DNA from: an uncultured Porphyromonadaceae bacterium
GTDB taxonomy: Bacteria; Bacteroidota; Bacteroidia; Bacteroidales; Muribaculaceae
Length of the DNA stretch: 12,090 bases
Direction: 5' to 3'
Assembly: GCA_905202215.1 (NCBI GenBank)
Contig: CAJKRG010000065.1
Location: forward strand, 1 to 12,090
The position numbers were made by a program, and so were the translations under genes. Shown here piece by piece: positions 1 to 6,751 of this stretch. The notes under the pieces are model-generated. The model worked only from the letters and a program-made list of their open reading frames with translations, was not told where the DNA came from and made no database searches. How positions within the stretch are numbered: the stretch's first letter is position 1; each line of letters opens with the position of its first letter.

Positions 1-542
1 CCGTCGGCTTCGCGGACAATGGGGCAGGGCACAATCTCGAGGTCGAAGCCTTCGAGCTCGATCATGCGGCGGATAACGGCGATCTGCTGGAAATCTTTTT
101 CGCCGAAATAGGCGCGTGTTGGCTGCGACCAAGCAAACAGTTTGCTGACAATCTGGGCCACTCCGTTGAAATGGCCGGGCCGCATGGGGCCTTCCATCAC
201 TTCGGCTACCGGGCCGAGATCGAATACGCGGGTGTCGGGTTCGGGATATATTTCCTCTACCGAAGGCATGAACACATAGTCTGTACCGCAACTTTCGAGA
301 AGAGCCGCGTCGGCTTCCTCCGTGCGGGGATATGTCTGAAGGTCGGTTGCGTTGTTGAATTGTGTCGGATTCACGAAAACACTCACGATAACGATGTCGT
401 TTTCGGTGCGTGCTCTGTCTACAAGCGATTTATGGCCTGCATGAAGAGCGCCCATAGTGGGCACGAGACCTATGGAACGCCCGGCGGCACGGTGTTGGCC
501 GGCTACTTCGCTCAGGCGTGAGACGGTGCGGATTATTTCCAT
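1..542 (-). CDS. panC: Pantothenate synthetase (pantoate--beta-alanine ligase), N-terminal 180 codons; 3' end beyond window
   Basis: This cytoplasmic enzyme condenses pantoate with beta-alanine, using ATP through a pantoyl-adenylate, in the pathway to coenzyme A. The frame starts at the ATG on 540-542 and stays open to base 1, so about 100 of the usual roughly 280 residues are missing. Family hallmarks are visible: PTMGALHAGH at residues 28-37, carrying the HxGH nucleotide-binding signature; VNPTQF at 57-62; RPGHFNGVAQIV at 121-132; and FGEKDFQQ at 146-153, contributing an active-site Lys. The later KMSKS-like part lies outside the window. The start is fixed by the match of MEIIRTVSRL to the N-terminal strand just before PTMG. 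The gene lies 75 bp downstream of a same-strand GH43 gene but has its own promoter-like sequence in that gap, so it is probably transcribed independently. Identification is firm. Confidence 0.96.
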   Translation of the reverse strand, partial: MEIIRTVSRLSEVAGQHRAAGRSIGLVPTMGALHAGHKSLVDRARTENDIVIVSVFVNPTQFNNATDLQTYPRTEEADAALLESCGTDYVFMPSVEEIYPEPDTRVFDLGPVAEVMEGPMRPGHFNGVAQIVSKLFAWSQPTRAYFGEKDFQQIAVIRRMIELEGFDLEIVPCPIVREAD

Positions 543-583
543 TTCTTTTTGTTGCGGCGCATTAAGCGCCTGTTTTCCGGCTG

Positions 584-615
584 CAAAATTACAATTTTCC
601 TTACAATCGCACAAA
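584..615 (-). promoter_or_regulatory. Bacteroidetes-type promoter for panC
   Basis: Read on the minus strand, a TTTG (-33 type, 612-615) is followed after 20 nt by TAATTTTG (-7 type, 584-591). This matches the known Bacteroidetes consensus TTTG-N19-21-TAnnTTTG. The -33 box sits 2 bp past the stop codon of the upstream GH43 gene. Transcription would begin near 577, giving a leader of about 35 nt. That leader contains a small GC hairpin (GGCGC/GCGCC arms, 556-560 and 566-570, 5-nt loop) 13 nt before the panC ATG. The -7 box overlaps a dyad, AAAATT-AC-AATTTT (585-598), which could be chance or a protein-binding site. Confidence 0.6.
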
Positions 616-617
616 TA

Positions 618-1607
618 TTATTGGACGTGCGGTTTTATTACGGAGCCGGGGACGGCTTTTATGCTGTAGATATTGCTTACGGTGTCTTTGCTGAAGTCGA
701 GAGTCACGATGCGTGTGCGTCGGGGCGAAACAACGCTGTCGGAGTAATGCACATGGTAGACATATCGGCGGGTACCATCCATGTCCGTAAAAATATCACC
801 GTGGCCGGAGCCGTTTTCGCCGACAATCGACCGGTGTATTATAGGATTGGCAGGATTTTTGATCCACGGCCCGTAGGGACTGTCGGCAACGGCGTAACCT
901 ACAGCATAATCAGGGCTCATGAAGTGATTGGCCGAGTAGAAGAGATAGTATTTGCCGTCGAGTTTCACTACAGTCGGGCCCTCCATGATGGGAGCACTTT
1001 CGTAGGCACCGGTGTCCTCCCATGCCTGATCGTTCCGGAAACAGTTTTTGAGAGTTCCTTCCACGATATGACCGGTGGCGGGATCGAATTCAGCGACCCA
1101 GAGGAAATTGCCGTTGTCGAATCGGACATGGTAGAGATACCATTTTCCGTCATCATCTTTAAATAGGAATGAATCTATGTTTTTCTCACTGCCGTCGATA
1201 GGCTTGAGCTCGTTTTGAGAGAATCGGCCTTTTATGCTGTCGGCTTTGGCAAACGACGTCTGTTCGTCGGCGGTGTAAGTCAGCCAGTACTCCGAATCCT
1301 CTTTGATTATCTGCGGTGCCCAGAAACCTTTTGTGCCGAAGGCCGATTTTCCGCATTGCAATATCATCGAGTCGGGAGCGACGTGATGCCAGTTCTCCAG
1401 ATCTGTCGATTCGAGCAGGGCGAATCCGAGAGGCTGGCCGCTGCGTGTGCCGGTAAGGTAATAAGTACCGTTTTCGGTATAGATGGTCGGATCGGCATAA
1501 AAAATTTCTGTTTTATCCGGGTCGATGGTCTGTCTGTCGGCTGAGCAGGCACAAAGTATGGCTGTCGCCGCAATAATGAATGAGCCTGCTTTGAGTGTAT
1601 GTTTCAT
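618..1607 (-). CDS. Family 43 glycoside hydrolase, predicted lipoprotein
   Basis: This is a predicted surface or periplasmic glycosidase of 329 aa. GH43 enzymes remove arabinofuranosyl or xylosyl units from plant polysaccharides by inversion; the exact substrate here cannot be read from sequence. The N-terminus is a lipoprotein signal with lipobox LCAC and lipidated Cys21. A single five-bladed propeller domain fills about residues 34-320. The three expected acidic residues are recognisable: Asp39 in YADPTIY (base), Asp145 in NIDSFLF (pKa modulator) and Glu209 in IMEGPTVV (acid). The repeating D-G-K-W/Y-Y-L-Y/F blade motifs occur at 153-160 and 217-224. His269 in SGHGD may be the central metal ligand. 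No carbohydrate-binding module and no T9SS C-terminal sorting domain are seen. It stands alone, without SusC/SusD genes, and diverges from the porP operon. Family assignment is solid; activity is not determined. Confidence 0.88.
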   Translation of the reverse strand: MKHTLKAGSFIIAATAILCACSADRQTIDPDKTEIFYADPTIYTENGTYYLTGTRSGQPLGFALLESTDLENWHHVAPDSMILQCGKSAFGTKGFWAPQIIKEDSEYWLTYTADEQTSFAKADSIKGRFSQNELKPIDGSEKNIDSFLFKDDDGKWYLYHVRFDNGNFLWVAEFDPATGHIVEGTLKNCFRNDQAWEDTGAYESAPIMEGPTVVKLDGKYYLFYSANHFMSPDYAVGYAVADSPYGPWIKNPANPIIHRSIVGENGSGHGDIFTDMDGTRRYVYHVHYSDSVVSPRRTRIVTLDFSKDTVSNIYSIKAVPGSVIKPHVQ

Positions 1608-1628
1608 GTCGATATGTTAAATTTGTGG

Positions 1629-1659
1629 CAAAAATACATTAATTGCCGATACAAACCAA
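1629..1659 (-). promoter_or_regulatory. Possible promoter of the GH43 gene
   Basis: On the minus strand TATTTTTG (1629-1636) matches the -7 consensus TAnnTTTG, and a TTG (1657-1659) lies 20 nt upstream as a partial -33 element. The start of transcription would fall near 1621, leaving a leader of only about 15 nt before the ATG at 1607. A short dyad, GGCAA (1627-1631) with TTGCC (1643-1647), surrounds the -7 box and might be an operator. The weaker -33 match keeps this tentative. Confidence 0.4.
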
Positions 1660-1735
1660 GCCGTTGCAACGCAAATTTTACAGGATGACAAGGCATTCGC
1701 AGGCAATAATGGAGACGCGGGTTCGTTGAAATAGT

Positions 1736-2734
1736 ATGAACCAACGAGTGTTTTTTCGTTTTGTGGTGTCGGTGCTGCTCGCAGCACTTGCGTTGCCGTC
1801 TGTTGCGCAGACAGATGCGCAGCTGTCGCAGTATTTCGCCGCTCCGACACTTTATAATCCCGCCGCCGTAGGACAGACCGATTTCCTGCGTATCCGGGCT
1901 GGTGCCCGTCTGCAGTGGGTCGGTATCGACAATGCGCCGCAGAGTTTTCTTGCTGCGGGCGATATGCCGTTCAAAATAGGAACGAAGCGTATCGGTGTCG
2001 GCCTTATAATGAGTCAGGAAAGCGCCGGTCTGTACAAATCTCTCAGCATGGGAGCGCAGTTCGGCTACAAGATCAGAAAATTCGGCGGAGTATGGACCGT
2101 AGCTCTTCAGGGCGGTTTCTATGACCAGTCGTTCAAAGGCTCGGAAGTATTCATACCCGATGACGACGATTATCACGAAAGCAGCGACGATGCCATACCG
2201 ACCAGCGATATTCACGGCACGGCATTCGATGCCGCCGCCGGTATATGGTATGAGCACAAGCTGTTTTACGCCGGTGTGTCGTGCACACATCTCACATCGC
2301 CGACTATAACACTTAATGCCGAGAATGCCGGAGGCGGTTCGGAAACTTCGGGCGACCGTAAGTTCCAGTATCAGGCCAAACGCACTTTATATTTTACGGC
2401 CGGAGGCAATATTCCGTTAAAAAATACGTTATTTGATATAATGCCGTCGGTATTGGTGAAAAGCGATTTCTCCTTTACCGCTGCCGAACTTAACGCACGT
2501 GTGCGCTACCGTAAATTCCTGTCGGCCGGCCTGGGCTACCGCTGGAATGATGCCGTGATAGTGACTCTCGGAGCCGAATTCAGGAATTTTTATATCGGCT
2601 ATAGTTACGACTATGCCACCAGCGCTATCCACAATGCATCGTCAGGCAGCCACGAGTTGTTCGTGGGATACAGCATGAAACTCGACCTGTCGGACAAGAA
2701 CCGACACCGCCACAAGAGTGTGCGGCTAATGTAA
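1736..2734 (+). CDS. porP: Type IX secretion system membrane protein, PorP/SprF family
   Basis: This outer-membrane beta-barrel protein of the T9SS associates with the GldK/GldN (PorK/PorN) ring. It has 332 aa. Residues 1-24 form a Sec signal peptide, with likely cleavage after SVA before QTDAQ. The family's N-terminal signature follows directly: AQLSQYFAAPTLYNPAAVG (residues 28-46). The rest alternates aromatic and small residues in the manner of amphipathic strands and ends in FVGYSMKLDLS, then a short basic His/Arg/Lys tail. It is the first gene of the cluster, 23 bp before gldK, which is the gene order of Porphyromonas porP-porK-porL-porM-porN. Many genomes carry several PorP/SprF paralogues; linkage to gldKLMN marks this one as the core copy. 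No Shine-Dalgarno sequence precedes the ATG, which is usual for the phylum. Confidence 0.93.
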   Translation: MNQRVFFRFVVSVLLAALALPSVAQTDAQLSQYFAAPTLYNPAAVGQTDFLRIRAGARLQWVGIDNAPQSFLAAGDMPFKIGTKRIGVGLIMSQESAGLYKSLSMGAQFGYKIRKFGGVWTVALQGGFYDQSFKGSEVFIPDDDDYHESSDDAIPTSDIHGTAFDAAAGIWYEHKLFYAGVSCTHLTSPTITLNAENAGGGSETSGDRKFQYQAKRTLYFTAGGNIPLKNTLFDIMPSVLVKSDFSFTAAELNARVRYRKFLSAGLGYRWNDAVIVTLGAEFRNFYIGYSYDYATSAIHNASSGSHELFVGYSMKLDLSDKNRHRHKSVRLM

Positions 2735-2757
2735 ACCGAAGATTACTTGCAATATAT

Positions 2758-4200
2758 ATGAAGAAAGCAACCCGCATAATACTATCGATAAGCGCCGCGG
2801 CAGCACTTGCCTCATGCGCCACCGGAGGCCGTTCGTCGGCCGGCGGCGAGGTGACAGGCGTCGGTGGAGTGTCGTGGGCCGAGCCTACTCCCTACGGCAT
2901 GGTGCTCGTTGACCGCGGTTCCATGAAGGTCGGGCCCGCCAAAGCCGACTCGCTGTGGAATCTCGAAGCCAGCGCACGCGGTATTTCTGTCGACGGTTTC
3001 TGGATGGACGAGACCGAGATCACAAACGGCAAATACAAGCAGTTTGTGCTTTGGGTGCGCGATTCCATTATCCGCGAACGTCTTGCCGATCCGGCTTACG
3101 GAGGTAACGAGGATTTCAAGATCGAGGAAGACCGCGAGGGCAATCCCGTAACTCCCCATCTGAACTGGAACAAGCCCATACCCTGGCGCAATCCCAACGA
3201 GGACGAGCTTAGAGCCATCGAGAGTGTATACCGCACCAACCCGATCACCGGAGTCCGTGAGCTTGATGACACTCAGCTCAACTACCGCTACGAGATATAC
3301 AACCAGACCGAGGCCGTCAAACGCCGTAACCGTCTGGATCCGCGTCGCCGCGAATATAATACCGACCGTCCGGTTCCGACCGACCGTCCTATGATTTCGA
3401 AAGACACGGCATATATCAACGATGACGGAGAAATCGTACGCCGTACGATTTCTCGCCAGCTTACCGGCGACTATGATTTCGTGAATACATATATAGTTAA
3501 TGTATATCCCGATACCACGGCATGGGTCAATGACTTCGAGAACGCCTACAACGAGCCTTACGTGCGCATGTATTTCGCTCACGGCGGTTATACCGACTAC
3601 CCTGTGGTAGGCGTGAGCTGGGAGCAGGCCAACGCATTCGCCAACTGGCGTACCGACTATCTGCGCCGATCGCTCGGCAAGGAGGGTATATATGTCGAAC
3701 CTTACCGTCTCCCGACAGAGGCCGAATGGGAATATGCCGCCCGTGCGGGTGTGAATGAAAATATGTATCCCTGGGACGGCGATCTCACCATGAGCGAGGA
3801 CAAAGGCTGTTTCTACGCCAACTTCAAGCCTCAGGAGGGCAATTATGTGAAAGACGGCCATGTCATCACGTCGCGTGTAGGCACCTATGCTCCCAACGAC
3901 TTCGGTCTCTATGATATGGCCGGTAATGTGAGCGAATGGACTTCTACGGCCTTTACCGAAAGTGTCGGTCGGCTTACCAACGATCTTAATCCCGAATACC
4001 GCTACGATGCCGCTCTCGAGGATCCGTACAAGATGAAACGCAAGATCATCCGCGGCGGATCGTGGAAGGACGTGGCTCACAATGTCCGCTCCGATCTCCG
4101 TATGTGGGAGTATCAGAACGAGCAGCGTTCATATATAGGTTTCCGCTGTGTCCGCACGCAGATCGGATTTGCCAAAGGGCAGAAACAGAACAAAAAATAG
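2758..4200 (+). CDS. gldK: T9SS ring lipoprotein GldK/PorK (FGE-sulfatase fold)
   Basis: This outer-membrane lipoprotein faces the periplasm and forms, with GldN/PorN, the large T9SS ring. It has 480 aa with a lipoprotein signal, lipobox LASC and lipidated Cys20. The fold is that of the formylglycine-generating enzyme family. The start is at about residues 45-96 (VDRGSMKVG; FWMDETEITNGKYKQF). An insert of roughly 175 residues rich in charged and Tyr residues follows (100-275). The domain then resumes with PVVGVSWEQANAFANW (282-297), YRLPTEAEWEYAARAG (316-331), YDMAGNVSEW (385-394), IRGGSWKDVAHNVRSDLR (431-448) and IGFRCVR (460-466). The cysteines that FGE enzymes use after the RGGSW segment are absent, so the role should be structural. 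The tail is basic (GQKQNKK). The gene lies 23 bp after porP and 12 bp before gldL. A 27-bp palindrome lies in its insert region (3428-3454). Confidence 0.95.
   Translation: MKKATRIILSISAAAALASCATGGRSSAGGEVTGVGGVSWAEPTPYGMVLVDRGSMKVGPAKADSLWNLEASARGISVDGFWMDETEITNGKYKQFVLWVRDSIIRERLADPAYGGNEDFKIEEDREGNPVTPHLNWNKPIPWRNPNEDELRAIESVYRTNPITGVRELDDTQLNYRYEIYNQTEAVKRRNRLDPRRREYNTDRPVPTDRPMISKDTAYINDDGEIVRRTISRQLTGDYDFVNTYIVNVYPDTTAWVNDFENAYNEPYVRMYFAHGGYTDYPVVGVSWEQANAFANWRTDYLRRSLGKEGIYVEPYRLPTEAEWEYAARAGVNENMYPWDGDLTMSEDKGCFYANFKPQEGNYVKDGHVITSRVGTYAPNDFGLYDMAGNVSEWTSTAFTESVGRLTNDLNPEYRYDAALEDPYKMKRKIIRGGSWKDVAHNVRSDLRMWEYQNEQRSYIGFRCVRTQIGFAKGQKQNKK
3428..3454. repeat. Perfect inverted repeat (13-bp arms, 1-bp centre) inside gldK
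   Basis: GAGAAATCGTACG (3428-3440) is the exact reverse complement of CGTACGATTTCTC (3442-3454), with a single C at 3441 between them. It encodes the gldK residues around GEIVRRTISR in the insert region. In DNA it is a near-perfect 27-bp dyad; in mRNA it would fold into a hairpin of about 12 bp with a tiny loop. There is no T-run after it, so it is not an intrinsic terminator. Its function is unknown. Confidence 0.9.
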
Positions 4201-4212
4201 TACAACAGAGAG

Positions 4213-5163
4213 ATGACTACGATCCAGACATATAAGAAGGGACTCAGCGCTTTCATCAGCAGCGAGAAAGGCCAGCGTTTCTTCAATTTCGCATATTCTA
4301 TCGGCGCCGCCGTCGTTATCTGGGGCGCTCTTTTCAAGATTCTGCATCTTCCCGGAGGCAACCTGCTGCTTTCCCTCGGTATGGGAACGGAAGTGCTCAT
4401 GTTCGTCCTTACGGCTTTTGACCGTCCGCCCCGCGAATATAAGTGGGAAGAGGTTTTCCCTGCTCTCAAGGGTGAGGAGGGTGCCGAAGTGCGCGGCGGT
4501 ATCGCCGGCGCGGCTACACCGCACGGTCGCATGGCGGCCGACATGGCCGAATCGCTTTCGCTCGACGGCGAGCAGACGCGGTCGCTGTCGGACAGCATAG
4601 CCAAGATGGCCTCTGCCGCCGAACAGCTCGGAAAGATGGCCGATCTCGCCACTGCCACCCAGACTTATTTGAGCCAGATGGAAGCTATTGCCGCCGATAT
4701 GCAGCAGCTTCATGCCACTACACAGGCTCTCAACAGTGTATCGTCGACTCTTCTGGAGTCATACCGGGCTATAACCGACAATTCAGCCAATATCGGCGAC
4801 AGCACTCGCGGCTATGTGGATCAGATGCAGGCTCTGCACCGTAATATCGGTGGGCTGAATGCCATCTACGAACTTCAGCTGCGCAGCATTTCGTCGCAGA
4901 TCGAGTCGATCGACCGCGTGAACCGTGGAGTCAAGGATATCCGCGACATGTATGAAAAAAGCTCGGCACAGAGTGCCCGCTATTGTGAGGAGACCGAGAA
5001 AATGGCCCGCTACATGCAGCAGCTCAACAGTATCTACGAAAAGATGATAAACGCCATGACCGTGAACATGTTCCGTCCGATGGGCGCTCCGGGAGCCGGT
5101 ATCGACGGCATACCCGTCACCCCCGAACACGGTGTGCATGTGAATGGTGAGGTCGTAAAATAA
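4213..5163 (+). CDS. gldL: T9SS inner-membrane motor protein GldL/PorL
   Basis: This is the stator-like subunit of the proton-driven motor that, with GldM, powers the T9SS and, in gliding species, motility. It has 316 aa. Two membrane helices lie close together at about residues 24-44 and 50-69, joined by a short turn holding the conserved KILHLPGG (42-49). Glu60 inside the second helix (MGTEVLMFVL) corresponds to the conserved membrane glutamate implicated in proton flow in characterised GldL/PorL. After RPPREYKWEEVFP (71-83) the chain becomes a long cytoplasmic region with coiled-coil character (about 108-285; repeated Q/L/M-rich heptads such as YLSQMEAIAADMQQL). It ends in a Gly/Pro-rich tail. 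It sits 12 bp after gldK, with a purine-rich AGAGAG just before the ATG, and 10 bp before gldM. Confidence 0.95.
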   Translation: MTTIQTYKKGLSAFISSEKGQRFFNFAYSIGAAVVIWGALFKILHLPGGNLLLSLGMGTEVLMFVLTAFDRPPREYKWEEVFPALKGEEGAEVRGGIAGAATPHGRMAADMAESLSLDGEQTRSLSDSIAKMASAAEQLGKMADLATATQTYLSQMEAIAADMQQLHATTQALNSVSSTLLESYRAITDNSANIGDSTRGYVDQMQALHRNIGGLNAIYELQLRSISSQIESIDRVNRGVKDIRDMYEKSSAQSARYCEETEKMARYMQQLNSIYEKMINAMTVNMFRPMGAPGAGIDGIPVTPEHGVHVNGEVVK

Positions 5164-5173
5164 GCTAAGCGCG

Positions 5174-6739
5174 ATGGGAGCAAACAACACAAGGCTTTCG
5201 CCACGTCAGAAGATGATAAACCTTATGTATATCGTCCTGACGGCCATGCTCGCGCTCAATGTGTCGAGCGACGTTCTCGACGGCTTCACGCAAGTGCACG
5301 AGGGTCTCAACCGCTCGAATGCCAATGTCGGACAACGTAACAGTGCCATCTACGGTCAGCTTGAAAACCTTGCCGTGCAGAATCCTGACAAGGTTAGCGC
5401 ATGGCTCGACAAGGCATCGCAGGTGCGGCGCAGTACAGAAGCCCTTTATAATTATGTTGATACCCTGAAACGTGAGATTGTGCGCAAGGCCGACGGTGCC
5501 GACGGCAATCCCGACAATATAGTGAACCGTGATGATCTTGAGTCGGCTGCCGTTGTAATGCTTGCGCCCGGCAATCCGCGCGGCACTATTCTCCGCGGGC
5601 GTATCGACGATTACCGCGAATTTGTCGAATCGTTTATCGCCGACACTCTCAAACGTGCAACTATCGCCGAAGCTCTTTCGACTGACGGTATTCTTAAGCG
5701 CGGTACCCTTACCTCCCAGTCGTGGGAAGAGGCCAAATTCGATCAACAGCCGGTTGTGGCTGCCGTAACCATTCTGTCCAAGCTTCAGAATGACATTCTC
5801 TATGCCGAGGGCGAAGTGCTTTCGTCGCTCCTCTCGCAGGTGGATGCCGGTGATGTCCGTGTCAACGAGCTGAACGCCTATGTAATGCCGCAGTCGCGTC
5901 TGGTGATGCGCGGCGGCAAATACTCGGCCAATATCGTTCTTGCGGCTGTCGACACAACACAGCGGCCCGAGATATTCATCGAGGGTAAGAAACTTGAGAA
6001 CAGCAACGGCCTTTATGAAGTCAGCACTGCCTCGACAGGTACCTTCGACTATAAAGGCTGGCTCCTGGTTCCTCACGGCGATGGAACGAGCACCCGCCAC
6101 GACTTCCAGTCGTCATACACGGTAATGGAACCTATGGCTACGGTGTCGGCCACCCTCATGAATGTGCTCTATGCAGGTATCGACAATCCTGTGAGTATAT
6201 CGGTTCCCGGTGTCACCATGAGCGGCATATCGGCTTCCATGACCAACGGATCGCTCACGCGCAGCGGCGATTCGTGGATAGCACGCCCTGCGGCGCTTGG
6301 TTCGGATGCCGTCATAACTGTTACGGCGACTATGGACGGGCGTCCGGTAGAGGTCGGCACCACCCGTTTCCGTGTGCGTAAATTACCTGATCCGACCCCA
6401 TTCATAGCCTTCAAGGATGCTTCGGGCAACACAGACCACTATCGCGGCGGAAAACCGTTCGCCAAGGCTCTTCTGATGTCGGCCCAGGGCCTCGAGGCCG
6501 CTATCGACGACGGCCTTCTCGACACTCCTTTCTCTGTCGAGAGTTTCGAGACGGTCTTTTTCGATTCGTCGGGCAACGCCATGCCCGAAGTCAGCGCCGG
6601 GGCCGCTTTTTCCCCGCGCCAGAAGCAGCAGATTCAGCGTCTCAGCCGCGGCAAGCGCTTCTTCATTTCGAGAATCCGGGCCAAAGGTCCCGACGGCATA
6701 ACCCGCGACCTGTCGCCAATGGAAGTAATAATAGGATAA
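5174..6739 (+). CDS. gldM: T9SS motor protein GldM/PorM
   Basis: This motor subunit spans the periplasm and transmits inner-membrane motion from GldL to the GldK/GldN ring. It has 521 aa. The conserved N-terminus LSPRQKMINLMYIVLTAMLA (8-27) holds one transmembrane helix (about 14-32), followed at once by NVSSDVLDGF. The periplasmic part should follow the known four-domain plan: a helical first domain (about 35-225; VLDGFTQVHEGLNRSN, LLSQVDAGDVRVNELNAYV) and then three beta-rich domains. PRQKQQIQRLSRGKRFFISRIRAKGP near the end (from about residue 477) fits the last domain. The chain ends SPMEVIIG. Length matches the family (roughly 510-520 aa). The gene is packed between gldL (10 bp) and gldN (12 bp), indicating one transcript. 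Confidence 0.95.
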   Translation: MGANNTRLSPRQKMINLMYIVLTAMLALNVSSDVLDGFTQVHEGLNRSNANVGQRNSAIYGQLENLAVQNPDKVSAWLDKASQVRRSTEALYNYVDTLKREIVRKADGADGNPDNIVNRDDLESAAVVMLAPGNPRGTILRGRIDDYREFVESFIADTLKRATIAEALSTDGILKRGTLTSQSWEEAKFDQQPVVAAVTILSKLQNDILYAEGEVLSSLLSQVDAGDVRVNELNAYVMPQSRLVMRGGKYSANIVLAAVDTTQRPEIFIEGKKLENSNGLYEVSTASTGTFDYKGWLLVPHGDGTSTRHDFQSSYTVMEPMATVSATLMNVLYAGIDNPVSISVPGVTMSGISASMTNGSLTRSGDSWIARPAALGSDAVITVTATMDGRPVEVGTTRFRVRKLPDPTPFIAFKDASGNTDHYRGGKPFAKALLMSAQGLEAAIDDGLLDTPFSVESFETVFFDSSGNAMPEVSAGAAFSPRQKQQIQRLSRGKRFFISRIRAKGPDGITRDLSPMEVIIG

Positions 6740-6751
6740 TTATTGTCACTC

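Noticed and set aside
1590..1625. porP promoter made of TTTG (1590-1593) and TAAATTTG (1618-1625)
   Set aside because: The spacer is 24 nt, longer than the usual 19-21, and the leader would be over 100 nt; not strong enough to list as a feature.
2812..4080. Long open frame on the minus strand (422 codons) opposite gldK
   Set aside because: It is fully antisense to GldK, which has clear conserved motifs; the opposite frame shows no family resemblance.
5165..6100. Minus-strand open frame (311 codons) opposite gldM, and a similar plus-strand frame at 549-1166 opposite GH43
   Set aside because: Both are shadows of well-supported genes, without recognisable motifs.
6743..6751. GldN start at TTG 6743
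   Set aside because: The ATG at 6752 gives a clean signal peptide and normal spacing after gldM; the TTG adds three residues of no evident value.
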